Assembly: GCA_008508345.1 (NCBI GenBank)
Contig: QNGE01000296.1
Span: forward strand, 116,701 to 180,700
Reading direction: 5' to 3'
Length of the DNA: 64,000 nucleotides
Origin: Paragonimus westermani
Taxonomy: Eukaryota > Platyhelminthes > Trematoda > Plagiorchiida > Troglotrematidae
How positions within the stretch are numbered: the stretch's first letter is position 1; each line of letters begins with the position of its first letter. The translations under genes were made by a program, and so were the position numbers. Of this stretch, positions 35,063-47,171 are shown in pieces. The notes under the pieces were generated by a model. It worked only from the letters and a program-made list of their open reading frames with translations. It was not told where the DNA came from and ran no database searches.

Positions 35063-36457
35063 AATAGGAAGATCAAATTAAAGTTGGACCAAATGTTGGG
35101 CTGAACAGTGCAGTGATGCGCGTAGGCGGTATATAGGCATTTGAGCGTGGAGGCGTGTAGGTGGGGTGCCAGAGACTTGGCACAAGGGTTGAAGGGTTAA
35201 GTGGCCCGTGACAGTGCCAACTATGAAGGTCACTCGCCAGTGTACTTTGTTAGCCTTTGTTGCACAATATTTTCGGGGAACTGGTGACTTCCCTGACATG
35301 CGTAGTCATCTAATTAGTAAGTTGAATACTAATCAACGTGAATTATTGTACCTGGAACTGTACTCCCAATTCCCTACTTCTGAGTGAATCGCTGAACAAC
35401 TAGTGAGCCTCCTACGGCATTCGGTCTTTCTCCGGCATCTTTCTGGCTCACTGTCACCACTTCAATTGGGTGTCTTCAGTTGCGTACAAATGTTAGAATA
35501 CCTCTCAGTGACCTAGGCCTTAGCACCCAGTTCAACGCATAGATTACCTGATTGGTTGGACGTTCACCCACATGTTACCGTTACCTAACTGGGTCAGCTA
35601 GGCACTGTAAGCCTAGGGGCACCTCCAAACGAAAGTACGAACGCGTTGTGCTGGGCTTAATTAGATTAACAAGCGTATAACTTGGGTGTAAATATAAGTT
35701 GTGTTTGCTTCTGATTTCTGCGCAACCGTGCGAAATTCAATACTGGTTAGAAAGTCGTAGAAGTTGACAACTTCGATGTCAGGGTGAAAGCAGTGATTTA
35801 CTGTAGACTGACATAAACTCTGAACCGTGTATTCAACACTGAGGTTAGATCTTTCCGCATTCTGATGATTTCTGGTGACTACTTTACAGTGGAATGGTCA
35901 GTTTACATTTAGAGAAAACCGTCTGCTAACTTGCCTGTTATCCTGCCTACACTCGCTACAGTGTTGTCTGTTTCTCTCATTGATCTTAGCTGTTTCGATT
36001 ACAAAAAGTGGGTCTTGAGTCCATCTTCTAGCGGCGGATCACGCTTCTTTGATCCTTAGTTCATTAGTTATGGTACAGTCTTAAAAAAGACTCCATCATT
36101 TGCAACACTCTTAGTGCGCTAAAAACAGTCATGTTCACTTATAGTACGATGAGGTTACTGGGCGAATGTTTCAACGGTTGTCAAAAGACGCACATTAAGG
36201 TGTTGAAATGAAAACCGCGAAAACTTCAATATCTCAAACAGACACATCTGGATACAGAGTAGCGAAGACATGTACACTTTTGAAACCAATACAGAACAGA
36301 ATGGCAATAATGATTAAGTTTAACTTGAAAAAAGTGACAGGCTTTAAGGAGAATCTAACAAATTAAGAGACTGCGGATGTTACAGGAACCCGGTAATACG
36401 TTGCTTCCATACGATGCAGATATATCACATGTTTCTATTCAGCGGTGGAGCTGGGTA
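35063..36457. other. Gene A intron sequence, partly GC-richer repeat-like
   Basis: 35063-35640 continues the GC-richer block with the inverted repeats and looks like mobile-element debris, but no protein motif is readable. The rest is ordinary intron. Confidence 0.35.
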
Positions 36458-36569
36458 ACTGGATTTTGCAGTTATCATCTTCCAAAGACCACTAGTGAAG
36501 TGGCGGGCAGCCATTCTGACGTAATTCAGCCGCACCGACATCACACGCAACAGAATCAAAGACCGGTGA
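36458..36569 (+). CDS. Gene A candidate alternative exon (His/Gln-rich)
   Basis: Good acceptor (GGATTTTGCAG) and very good donor (CCG|GTGAGTAAT) surround a 37-codon polar stretch rich in His, Gln and Ser (for example HLPKTTSEVAGSHSDVIQPH). Its first base would complete the codon left open at 32975, giving Ser. It ends in phase 0, which does not fit the exon at 37920. It may be an alternative 3' exon or need another partner, or may be spurious. Confidence 0.3.
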
Positions 36570-37919
36570 GTAATTACCACAATGATGGTCCAAGCATTTG
36601 TCTGCTAGACCCCAGTTATGATCGCTGAAAGTTTTATTTAAGAATGAAAATTAACTCCTTTGACTGGTGTAGTTTGTGCTCAGCACACTTTCCGACTATA
36701 AGAAAAGGTATTTTGGGACTGCTATCTTCCGCTGCGATGACGTTGATAACTGTTACCGACTGTGAGCAGGAACTTCTCTTAACCTTCGTGACTTGGTGAA
36801 AATTTAACAGTTTGCCGGTCACATGCAATACAACTGAGTTATTCCAACTTACATGAAAACTTAGTACAGTTGTGAAACTTCATTCAACTGGTTATCTTTT
36901 ACCGTGGGCTTGGTTTCCAATACATATTTGGGCCTATCAAAGGAAGAACTCGACCCAGTGGAGCATTCCGACGACTCCTCAGAAGTTACTGTAACTGCAG
37001 CCACGGTAGTCACTTTTGCTATAGGAGAAATCGAAGAACAATATGCTTTAATTTATTTAAACCCACCCACCACTTTTTTGTTGCGCTCAAACCATCAATG
37101 ACTGAGATTCACCTGAACGGATGACAAAACCCTCCCTAATATATTGATTTAATCCAACGGCAGCAGATAAGTTTGTCAGGTCCTGTTGGAGGTAAATTTA
37201 TGCTGATGTAAGAAAAACGAATATATTTCTAAACTTGAAACCAATTTCATTCCGTCCTTCATTAGCGCGACTCACCGTTTACAACTGGTGTGTAATGGAA
37301 ACTCGCATCTCTATCAAGGATTTAAACCATGTTTAGTCGGTCCAACTGCCAATAATCCCAACCTAATCGAGAAGTCCTGATTATGGAGTTATCGACTGGA
37401 TTTAACAGAGTCCGGTTTCTCTTTCGAGACGATCGGGTTGTTTTTGAGAGTTTAGATGTGAACATTCAGTCATATCTACTGTGAGGTTACTGGTGTTGTG
37501 GTCGACACACTTGTCTCACAAGCAACAGGGCCGCAATACAAATTCCGGTCTGAACGGCTCTATACACATTGCTGATGAGCTCCAATAAGAATGAAACTTT
37601 AGCCTGCTGTTTTTTTAAGTGCATTAACTAAAAGGCTTATCCGAATGTAAAGGCCACAGTTAGATGTGGATAATATCAACTCCGAAGTAATAGTTGTTAC
37701 ATTGCAGCGTGGCTACTTAAGACGTCCTACAGTGAAAACCTATTTTTTTAAACCATGTTAATTTTCAAAATACACGTCGGTATGGCTGCTTTGTGACGTA
37801 CATGCCATGAGATGTCTATCTCTGTTTCACTTTCATTGTGAACCAGGGTTTTGCACACCTGACCTGCTTCAAATTTAGTTTTGCTCGTCAATATTAACTA
37901 CAAACGCATCATTTCACAG
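36570..37919. other. Gene A intron with one weak exon candidate
   Basis: At about 36866-37000 an acidic frame (EELDPVEHSDDSSEVT) ends at ACT|GTAACT, but its acceptors are poor and phase does not connect. Otherwise nothing recognised. Confidence 0.35.
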
Positions 37920-38403
37920 TCACTCACAATTGCTGGAACAAGTGTACAACGTGGCCGAGATGGTCGGTACAGCTCTGGATGTGGATATGGAGGACTCGAT
38001 CAGTGGTGCACAAAAACTGCAGGAGAAGCTCGCCTCCGCCGATCCCCTTTCTTCACTACCAACCACTGGACTACAAGTAGCAGCCAAGTTGCAAGCAGTC
38101 GTGCTGGATTTGGAGACACGACTGGAGGCCATGTGTCAACAGGATACAGCGGTTGGAAATTCCACACAACTTGGGCAACAACAACAATCGCAATCCACGA
38201 AAGAATCATCAAATCCATTAGATCAACTGAAGCCTGAGGTCGATTCCCGTACAAACGGTGAAGCAATGAACTTAAGAAAACAGTCAGGTGGAGCGAACGT
38301 AATAAGTGGGCAACCACCAAGCCTAAATGAATCCACCAATGGCGGAGGAAGCATCAATGTTTGGAGTAGGAATGTTCAGAAATTTTATGGAAATGATATA
38401 TAA
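37920..38403 (+). CDS. Gene A last exon with stop codon
   Basis: The acceptor CGCATCATTTCACAG opens the exon. Its first base completes the Ser codon left by 32975. About 160 codons follow to a TAA at 38401-38403. The N-terminal part is helical (LLEQVYNVAEMVGTAL, then LQEKL and LQAVVLDLETRLEAM, coiled-coil like). The rest is Gln/Ser/Asn-rich and disordered. Together with the other ten exons the reading frame totals 3,279 nt, a multiple of three with no internal stop, which supports a single gene. An ATTAAA element follows at 38541. Confidence 0.7.
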
Positions 38404-38540
38404 ATCTAACTGACCCTTAATAGTGAAACATAACTGCGTGTCCGTTCGATTGGACGAGCCGAGAGTACCTTCGTTTTATTTTCAGTATGCAAATCAACTT
38501 CTTGCTAACTGTATTGTTTACTTTGTTCAAGTTTGAGAGT

Positions 38541-38546
38541 ATTAAA
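38541..38546 (+). terminator. Possible polyadenylation signal of gene A
   Basis: ATTAAA, a common variant signal, lies about 140 bases after the stop codon and is followed by GT-rich sequence. It is consistent with the 3' end of gene A but not proof. Confidence 0.4.
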
Positions 38547-40159
38547 GCCAGTGTATATAAACAGTTGTGGTGGACTTACAACATGTTGACTAAGGAGCAA
38601 ATGCATTCACATTGGTAACAGGATGTCAGAATCACTCCGTTCAACCAAAGTATCAGTGCAAATTTCCCCGCAAGTCTCCGTGTACCCGAAACACAGTTGA
38701 ATTAGTTAGAAAAGGCCTTGGAAACTTAGCAAAACAACTTTTCATTTTGTCATCCACTCCTTGCCTGCTGGACCACCCCAGAGTTTCTTCAAACAACTGG
38801 GATTTACTGGGTTTGTGTGTATGGTCTCGGTCCAAACATTGCAAAGGTTGATACGGTATGAACCGACCACTTAACTATTGGATGTCTGACTAGGTGCGTG
38901 ATTATTGGGCAAACGCAGTCAACTGCTCACTTGCTCGCTCACTCTGTTTTGACCTGAAGATATTCAAGAGGGCATACTAATGCGTGCAAAAATTATAGAT
39001 AATACATAATCACGTTATACAGCAACCTGCAAGTAAATTGCGGCTATGTGGTGTTAAAGATTAATCTGGAGCTGGAACGTTTTCTGTGATAAAGTTTCCT
39101 TTACGCATCTTAAGGAATTTATGGTTGGTATCACGGAATGTAACAGTTAAGGTACGCCATAAACAGGGTTAGAACTAGATCAGAGATTTTACTCAAGGTA
39201 GATTTAGGTATGACGATCGAACCAATACTGTTAACTTAATGCACTAAACTGAGTAGGTCCTTCTAAACACCAGTCAAGTTCGAGGAAAGAACTGTGGTCA
39301 AATCACCTTGTTTACTGAAACTTGTTTACTTGAACTCACCGATCGACTAATTTAAGGCAGATCGAGCGTGCAGCAAGGCAGCGAGCTATTTCTCGTTGTT
39401 TCTTTGTTCAAGGACTGTGTTCTCCGCAATCCAGTTGTCCCGTACAACGCTGACCGATACATTCGCAAACCCCACAAGAGGATGCGATAAGCGTTCACAA
39501 AATCCCCAGACGAGTATCAGGCTGTGCGGTTCAGTGGTCTGAAAGTTAATTGACAGAATAGTGCAAGGGTACCGGTAGGTACTTCGTAAAGCAATTTCTT
39601 ACAGCTTTCTCTCTTCAACCTCCAAACGGTCAGACGGTAAAGACTACAGTTGCATGAACATACTCAAACAGCTTGATCAAGTGACTTTGTCGCAGTATGT
39701 ACACTCAGATGATAATTACGAACACGGTTTTTTAGTTCTTGAAAGTTTTCATACGAACTTCAGAAACGAGTGAACAAACGAAATTGTTTTAAATGCTTGT
39801 TGTTAGTAATCCACTGCCGTTAGCATATGTATATATATTAACCACCGAAAACACGAACGAGTTAACGAATCCAAGCACAAAACGCCGCCCAAAATTAACA
39901 GGTACATGACGAAATTGAGAATACACAAGTAACAGTTAAGCAGTCGTTAATTAAATGCAGTGAGTATAGGTCACCAGAAAAATCGGTAGATGGGGAGGCG
40001 AGAAACACCCAGAGTAAGATTCACAGAAGTGTTTCTTCTGTGATACCAATATACTGAGCAGTGTATATGAGAAACGTGTACACACGAATAGTGTTCTAGT
40101 ATGTTCATGAAGACATAACTGAAATAAGACTCAGTGGATCTTTTGATGTTCGACGACCG

Positions 40160-40187
<28 letters not shown>
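40160..40187. repeat. (TG)n microsatellite
   Basis: About fourteen uninterrupted TG units. Confidence 0.95.
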
Positions 40188-40193
<6 letters not shown>

Positions 40194-41827
40194 CCCAGAC
40201 GTACATGTGTGCACTTGTGCATTTGTTGTTCACTCAAACAGTAACAAACTGTGTACTTTACCACATCTGTATGCGTTGCTTTCTATGCTCATAAATTGAA
40301 AAATCCTAACATTGTGTATTTGCTCTGTCTACCGATCTTCGATTAAACACTTCAGGATGACTTGAAATTAAGTCTTTTATCCTCCACCAAACAACTACCG
40401 GTGGAAGACTTTTGCCTTCGGCCACATAGCTCAAAGCATATGTAGGAAAGCAACATGTCCCTCAAGTTTGTCTGATGAAAGGTCGGTTATAAAAGAAGCG
40501 GGCAACACCCATCGTTATTCCGGAATCAAACGGGATAGCTGCCTGTCACCCAAACAGAACGTATCAACGAAATAGCAACCAGATATCGTCTACAGGAATG
40601 AAGAGCAATAGGTAAATTTACAACCACGTCTAACATTGGTAGGGGATATATCACTCTTAGTAAGAAATATACGTCACTTATCTTTCGTGTAAGATATATC
40701 CACAACTGTTGTATTGTATTGCCCAGGAAAAAAACTTCCATCATGATGTACCAGATGTTTTGGAACAGCTCTGAGATATTCCTTAGAAGTAAGTAGTTCA
40801 AGCTTTAGCGTGCTCATTGTGCTCGGTGATGTGTTTCAGCAAGCACTATTAGTACCGTCGACAGTGTATACAAAAAATATCTATGGGTGACTTTTTCTGA
40901 TGTAACAGTTTTCTATGTGAGTATTACATTATTTCAGGTAACTGGCAGCAGGGTTACCAAAACTATATGTTGAATTTAACAAACTCAATCAATTTGAAAC
41001 AAGTTAGGATTCGGTAACACGGCGGTAAGCTTTTGTGCTGACAAAATTAACAACTTGCAGCAATCCACTAAGCTGTTCAACGTCCGTTGTGAAAGCCATC
41101 TTACAGGTCCATTGATAAATTTGTTTTTTGTTAATCACCGAAATCAAACAAGTGACGCTACATTCTTAATCCGTTAAATGAAAACGATGGAACAAATTGA
41201 CAAATTTTAGATAAACATGACTAATTGACCGCCACTGCGATGTTCAACGGTCAACGAAGAAAGTACGCGCTTCAGATGTGCATGAAAACAAATTCGTGCA
41301 TACTTTCCAAAACTGTTCGAAAATTGGCCGTTGTACTACTAAGCATCAGTTACATCGGTCATACCTCTCAACACTGTCGTTATTTAGCCGCTGTAGTTTA
41401 ACTCACGGGTTTTGTGATCTAGAAACGCACCTTCTCAGACACAGCGGACAGAAGAATTTTGATAGGAACCTCAACAAACCACAGCGCATGTACTGAATTA
41501 GTAAAAAGTTCTGTCCTCCTGTTTTTGTGATTCTTGCCTTAATCACTTAACGCGTGCAGCGCGAAGATGGTTCAAATCTCAATCATGGATTGTGCTGTTG
41601 AGCATTCTTCAAGTGTTTATTCTCGACACAACCGTATAACTCACCGCCAAGGGCTAAATATCTATTCCTGGAGCGTAAATGTGGGCGACCAATTCGGAAG
41701 TCATAGGAATACTGCAGGTTTAACTTTTAACTGAACAATCGTCCGTACAATTTGGAAAACTATGTATTATAGTACGGGTTTTATGGCAAGAAATCCTCTT
41801 AGATTGAATTTTGTCAAGCAAGTGTAC

Positions 41828-41941
41828 TTCTGGGCAAACTAATGACAAGTGAACTTCCATTTTATGGAGCAGATATGGCAGGTTTGTTCGCCGACGTTTG
41901 TGAAAATCTTCCAGGTGTTCCTTGCATTTCATAAGTTTTTC
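41828..41941 (-). CDS. Gene B candidate exon: charged helix
   Basis: On the minus strand 38 codons with strong purine-first periodicity encode a charged, helical stretch starting EKLMKCKEHLEDFHKRRR. The donor CCAGAA|GTACAC is moderate. The acceptor (TTCAAG) is poor, and the frame also has an ATG at 41950, so it could instead start a transcript. Phase 0 to 0. It does not connect in phase with the neighbour at 42119, so it may belong to a different part of the gene. Confidence 0.4.
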
Positions 41942-42118
41942 CTTGAACATTCATCAGCAGGAATGTGGGTTAACCTACAGATGTACGAAATTGCCGAGAA
42001 CCGTGTTCAAGCAACACAGCGCCTCTAAAATGACGATGGTACACGGTTTTTAACTGAAAAGTTTTGTACTGCGTACTATAATTACAAATGATAGTGTTTC
42101 AAAACTAAAATCCCTTAC

Positions 42119-42399
42119 AGGGTAAGAGATAAATTGTGTGTTCCGATTGACGCTGAAATTGCTCAGGTAGAAGATCGCCTATCCGGTAGTTTGGATCAAC
42201 ACCACAATCAACAAGGTATTCGACAGCTACAGCATTTTCGTTTGTGCTTGGAGCAACTGGTTGTTCAACTACATTCACATTATTGTTAATCGCACAGTAT
42301 CTACCCTTCGGTGTGATTGTCTTAGCTGTCAGACAATAGAATTGCAATCCAATAGACTTTCTAACCAACAACACACATGACGCCGATGGTTCACTATAA
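42119..42399 (-). CDS. Gene B candidate exon
   Basis: A 93-codon minus-strand exon with acceptor TTTGCTGGCAG and a very good donor CCCT|GTAAGG. The encoded protein mixes a hydrophobic stretch (LVRKSIGLQFYCLTAKTI) with a polar one (AVEYLVDCGVDPNYRIGD). The + strand also has an open frame beginning at an acceptor-like site at 42120, but the minus frame is longer and has both sites. It starts in phase 2 and ends in phase 1; the exon at 45868 ends in phase 0, so at least one exon is missing between them. No family recognised. Confidence 0.5.
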
Positions 42400-42670
42400 C
42401 TGCCAGCAAAGTGCTTCACATTTGTTTTGATTTAGTAAGTTGGCGTGAAACATGTTGGGGAATTCGACCAACTAACAGTGGGTAATCTAAAACACTGAGT
42501 TCCCTTGATCCAGTTCACCAATAGCGATAGAAGACATACATCGCGAGATGTTAACATTTCCTTTACTCTCTTCAGTAACGAACGTAAAACATTAGAATAT
42601 ATAGGACATGCGGTTAGCAACACAATCAAAAACATTCAACCATTGGGTTTACATGAAACAGAGACTGTCG

Positions 42671-44173
42671 TCAGTTCCAGGGCAGACAAACTGCGTGAGT
42701 CAACAGTTTATGCACACACAAAGCCGGACGGTGAGTATTGATCAACGTCGCCTCGGAGAAAGCAAGCAACTTGGGGTTCTTATTACGTAACAGAACTTGA
42801 AACGAGTTGGCCGGGTCAACAACGTGACCTGTTTCCATGATGTGCTTTGTGATGGATGAGGTCGGATTTCGTCTCAGTCGTTCTGTTGCCAATGTCCGTT
42901 GCGTCATGGCGCGTATCAACCACCTAGGCATATGTTCAGCCATTCTTTGTCGTAGGCATCGATCTGTTCTGCCGATATAGATGTCACCGCAACTGCAAGT
43001 GAACTGATAGATTACATGTGAGACAGAACATTTCGGTAGGTCACGACTACGAATAAGCTGAGTGACACTCCTAGTTGTGAGTAGCAATCGCAATTCAGCC
43101 GCAGGGAATGTGCGAGTTAGAGCAGATTGTAATTTTTGACTTACATCGGTTGTGATATGATCGCCTTTGAAGGGTAGGTTCAAAAAGACCTGCTTCTTGG
43201 GAACCGTACTCACGACAGACTTTGTCAGTCTCTTCTGGCTGTGAACATCGATGAATTTCTCCGGGTATCCGTTTGCAAGCAGTACCTTTCTTAATTTCGC
43301 CTCTTCTCCTTGTAAACAATCATCGGTGCATATCTCCCGGGCTCTATGAAACAGGGTTCGTACCAGGCCTCTTTTGTAAGTAATGGGCGCAAAAGAAGAG
43401 AATTGCAAATACTGACCGCTCCAAGTGGCTTTGCGGTGCACTGAGCGTTGTAATGAGCCATCCTGCCGTCTGGTGATTAAAATGTCTAGAAAAGATAAAC
43501 TGTTGTTTGTTTCCTCCTCATGAGAAACAGAAAGATTAGGATGAACGGAATTGAAGTGGTTTAGGAGTGAATCAAAATGAATATTAGTAGTAAAAATCAA
43601 AATATCATCTACATATCGCTTATAGAGGCTGGCACCATCTATAGCATCAGATAGTTTTAATTCAATCATTCCTAAAAATATATCTGCAAGTGTAGGGCCC
43701 AATGGGCTACCCATTGCCACACCATCAACTTGCTTATAGGAAAATCCGCCGAAATCAAAACGGATATTCTCTGTACATAAAAGTATAAGTTCCTTAAGGT
43801 AATCAACTGGGAGACAAAAAGGCAAATTTTGATGAGAAATAAAATCGCATAAAAAGTCAACTGTTTCACGGAGGGGGACGTTTGTAAATAAAGAGTCCAC
43901 GTCGATAGAATACATCTTATGTGAACTCACTGATACGTTCTGTAAAGTTTGTACCAGATCGAAGGAATCTTTTACACAGTGAGGAGTAAACATCTGACGG
44001 ATCGGGTGGAGGATGTCTACAAGCCATCTGGCAAGCTTGTAGTACGGTGAGTTATCCATGCACAAGAGTGGCCTTAACGGGACACCACATTTATGTGTTG
44101 GAGCACCTCTTAACTGTGGTGTGCCAGTTCCTATTGACTTAAGTTTACGGATGACATTTCGGATATTTATCGA
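42671..44173 (-). mobile_element. Penelope-like element ORF: reverse transcriptase plus GIY-YIG endonuclease
   Basis: The minus-strand frame is open from an in-frame TAG at 44174-44176 to the stop at 42671. The first ATG, at 44059-44061, is preceded by an open stretch that still matches the family (a THKCGVPLRPLL block equivalent to the usual PKxHKxxxPLRP). Counting from the M at 44065, DVDSLFTNVPL is at 55-65, GVAMGSPLGPTLADIF at 115-130, and the catalytic YVDD at 151-154. A Cys-rich linker leads to the GIY-YIG-type nuclease: CSCGDIYIGRTDR at 357-369, an Arg-rich helix, His at 408 and a probable catalytic Glu at 438 (SEATLINTHRPALC). Penelope-like elements copy RNA at a nicked target using this RT and nuclease. 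Catalytic motifs look intact, but the N-terminal region is cut by the TAG, so autonomous activity is uncertain. It lies in the interval between gene B exons, same strand. Confidence 0.93.
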
Positions 44174-44255
44174 CTAGACCGTCGGGCCGATGTCAATGAT
44201 GTACCTGGAGGCATTTTCCATTTATGTCTGAATGTGGCGATTTCTTTGTACACAG

Positions 44256-44347
44256 ACATCACACTCAATGAGAACCTGAAACATTCAGACAGGCCTTTGT
44301 TCTCAAGTATCACAAAACTGATGATGCACAGTTTTTTATATCAAAAA
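44256..44347 (+). CDS. Candidate + strand exon, unassigned
   Basis: A TTTCTTTGTACACAG acceptor and an AAA|GTAAGA donor frame 30 codons of reasonable coding character (LNENLKHSDRPLFSSITKLM). It is followed after an 81-nt intron by another in-phase candidate at 44429. It lies opposite gene B and just upstream of the Penelope ORF. It could be a small nested gene or a chance arrangement. Confidence 0.33.
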
Positions 44348-44428
44348 GTAAGATTCAATAACTATAAAAGGACCACGTATGTGTATGATATCATTGTTGC
44401 TACATTTCACCCTATTCAATTGATGCAG

Positions 44429-44599
44429 ATTGCTTTTGAGCAATGCTTTCGTAGCAATTATTCTGCACAAGTCACAGAACATTTCCAGTCCATAAAAAAG
44501 AACTTTCAACAAGTTCTCTTCACCATCTCAACACTAAATCTTTCCAAGAAAGTCTACTCAATAAAATGGCAAATCAATCAAAATTCTGGTACATTTCAG
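44429..44599 (+). CDS. Candidate + strand exon, unassigned
   Basis: The acceptor CAATTGATGCAG keeps phase 0 after 44347. The frame of 57 codons, including IAFEQCFRSNYSAQVTEHFQ, ends at CAG|GTCATC (weak donor), or at a stop four bases further. Codon periodicity is moderate. Confidence 0.3.
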
Positions 44600-45867
44600 G
44601 TCATCTAACATTAACATTCTGAAGGTTAGAAATGTTCACGCGTACAGCGAATGACAAGTGAACGAGTTTTACATAGAAATCAGGCTTATCGGACTAATTG
44701 GAATTCTATGATTTTCACGGGTAGATTTTGCTGTGTCAGCAAGAAAAACTGTCATGGATACATCCACAACAAACAATCTCTAGAAATGGTTCCGGTCACC
44801 GCAGTACATGGGCTGATTATGACGTAAAAATTTCTACCATTATTAAACATTACCAAAGCTCAAAAGGCTTCGTCTTTTGTGGAAGATGGTGACAAGTGCA
44901 TCTAAGGCACATTCAGTACCACAAGGCTAACCACATGGTGAATTACATAGCTTACGTTTCTCATGTATAATTACTTGAAGTCATTATGCGTCGTTTTAAT
45001 CAGATATTAGTTGATAGAAGTCTATTGCCAATGATTGTTTTAAGGGAGTTTATACGGTTGAAGGTCAAGAACGACAAACCTAACAGATAAGCTTGCCTCA
45101 CGTCCACCTTTCAAATTTGCACGCATGCAAAACGTGAGTCAATACACGTTAAAGAGGCTACCAAGCATTTGCGCCGTTAACTAAGGAACCTTCAGACTCA
45201 GTCGGTTTGTCGCCGCCTGGACGTATCTGTAGTTCAAGTTGGGGTAACATCTAGTTTGGTTCCGAATAGACGGGTTCAGTAAAGGTACAGTTTATTGATA
45301 TGCACCATACGGTGTGATCCAGCAGCTAGCGAGCTGAATACAGCACAACTCCGGCTTTTCCACAAATACATCTGCTCACATTGGAGACCGATGAACGAAC
45401 TCAGAAATGAAACAGTAGTGTTTCGTAACCACTAAAATGTTCCTTTCAACACACGAAATCTAATGACAAAGATAGACCGTCAATTTTATTCAGACAAATC
45501 GAATCCATCGTACTTCAACCAGTATTTCAAACATGAAAGATTTGACTGAAATTTAATTTCATTATTTCGTGGTAGATTTCTGCAAACATTAACCAACTAG
45601 AAACATTTTAAAACACCGGATTGCATTATCGCACTACTGAAAACATTATATTCATAAATCACCAACACTATGGTTATACCAGTGGGTGTTTAGTTTATCA
45701 ACAGAACAAGATGCCTCAATTTCAACCACCTGGTACTTTCTCAAGCGTGATCTTGACCAATCGACCTTTTGCCTTTCTTGTTCTCCTTTGATATTCATTC
45801 GTGGCACAGAGAGTGAACCTTGTCAACAGTATGGCCTAGAAAATAATGAATTACAAATGTGTGACAC
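44600..45867. other. Non-coding, nothing recognised
   Basis: AT-rich. A + frame at 45686-45871 overlaps the better supported minus exon at 45868-46015 and is not called. Confidence 0.4.
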
Positions 45868-46015
45868 TTGATATGGGATACATTCATTTGGAGCGAATGA
45901 TTTTTTGGCTTGATGAATCTCACAACTTTGGAGGTTGGTGGACTCAATAATCTTGTACTCCGTTGTACCGTACATCAGCAAGCATTGTGCGGATAATGTG
46001 ATTGTATCTTCTAAC
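45868..46015 (-). CDS. Gene B exon
   Basis: A 148-nt minus-strand exon with acceptor CATCAGGTCTCAG and donor CAA|GTGTCA. It encodes about 49 residues with good purine-first periodicity, for example LEDTITLSAQCLLMYGTTEY. Its first base completes the codon left by the exon at 48465, giving Arg, and it ends in phase 0. No domain recognised. Confidence 0.5.
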
Positions 46016-46284
46016 CTGAGACCTGATGTGTTATGCACCAATTTTTTTTGTTTAATTTCACAGGCGCAATCCTCACCAAGTTTGTAATTAAGCGTAACAA
46101 CGTGAAAGTGAATTCTAAATTCCTTCCTCTTAACATTCTAAAGCACTCGACTCGTCGCACCATGCTAAAAACGATCTCACTATTAAAACAATGTTGGATT
46201 ACCTGCGCTTTGTTTGAAATCCACTTTCCTGCAGTGATAGTTTGGTCTTATCATTTTAGGATGGAACCTAATTTTTCTTGTCAC

Positions 46285-46468
46285 ATGACTTACAGAAGGA
46301 CAAGGGTGCTGTAAAGTTATACAAATGAGCCGCAGTTTTTGATGATAAACTTTCTGTTCTAAACTAGACCATCCTCTCAGTACGATCCAGCCAGTATCAC
46401 CTATGGTTTTATTCATGTTTTTTGTTTCCTCTGATTTCCTTTTGTTCGAACACCAGAACTAATAACAA
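46285..46468 (-). CDS. Candidate minus-strand exon, phase does not fit the gene B chain
   Basis: After an acceptor-like TGATTTTTGTTATTAG about 61 codons stay open, including DTGWIVLRGWSSLEQKVYHQ, up to an excellent TCT|GTAAGT donor. Both ends appear to be phase 0. This cannot sit between the exons at 48465 and 45868, which are both phase 2, unless a neighbour is wrong or this is an alternative exon. Confidence 0.38.
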
Positions 46469-47171
46469 AAATCACGAATCAGTTCATTCATTGTACGTAT
46501 ACGCAGTAATGCAACTGTTTTTGACTTACTTTCAATCTTGTTCGTCTATGTTTGTCAAGTCGATCACCAGACTAATTGCTTGATCTTTCGTTCTTACTGG
46601 TTCCACAAGTCTGTTAAACCTATGTATCAGGCTAATGTACATAATGTTACAAACTGTTGACAGCCTTAGTAGATCTTGAACGGAGCAGAGTTACACTTCA
46701 ACCTCCATCCAACTGTGTTACTATTCACCCGGCGTTCAGCATTATACGCAACAGTCACCATGCTCGTTTATCAGAGAACACTGGATATCACCTACAGAAT
46801 GCTGTCACACTGCCTTGAAGACTGACCGGAACTATCAAGTACTTCGGAATGCGCTTTAATAAATTATCAGGACATGTAGTCTACTGAAGTTGACATCCTG
46901 CTCACAACTGTGTAACTTAAGCAGACAACTGAAATTCCAGAATATTTCACCTCAGGTCGAAGCTGTGATGAAGAACGTTCACAAGAATACTCCAAGAATT
47001 TCATTTAACAAGTAACTGGAGTTATCGGAGTAATTTCAAACACCCCGCACAATTATGAGTAGTTGGCTTGGTCCAAAACTGAGGCACACCCTTAAAAATG
47101 ATTGAAATTTAAGCCTCAGGTTATACAACAAAAACCCCACTATGCGAACGAGGCGCTGACAATATTTTGAG
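46469..47171. other. Non-coding; contains SINE-flanking sequence
   Basis: No exon supported. 46990-47171 may include the 3' tail of the SINE at 47172, since copy 3 shares an AAATATTG block there. Confidence 0.35.

Larger units (their letters stand above)
38404..41827. other. Probable intergenic region
   Basis: No supported exon. It separates the + strand gene A from the minus-strand gene B. The (TG)n microsatellite at 40160-40187 lies here. Frames at 38612-38851 and 41278-41496 lack splice support. Confidence 0.4.

Noticed and set aside
39360..39500. GC-richer stretch considered as an RNA gene
   Set aside because: No tRNA or snRNA boxes and no stable stem visible.
42120..42290. + strand frame after an acceptor-like CCCTTACAG
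   Set aside because: The minus strand has a longer frame with both splice sites; the + acceptor is the complement of the minus donor.
43095..43869. Shorter minus-strand frames inside the Penelope ORF
   Set aside because: Other-frame shadows of the RT/GIY-YIG reading frame.
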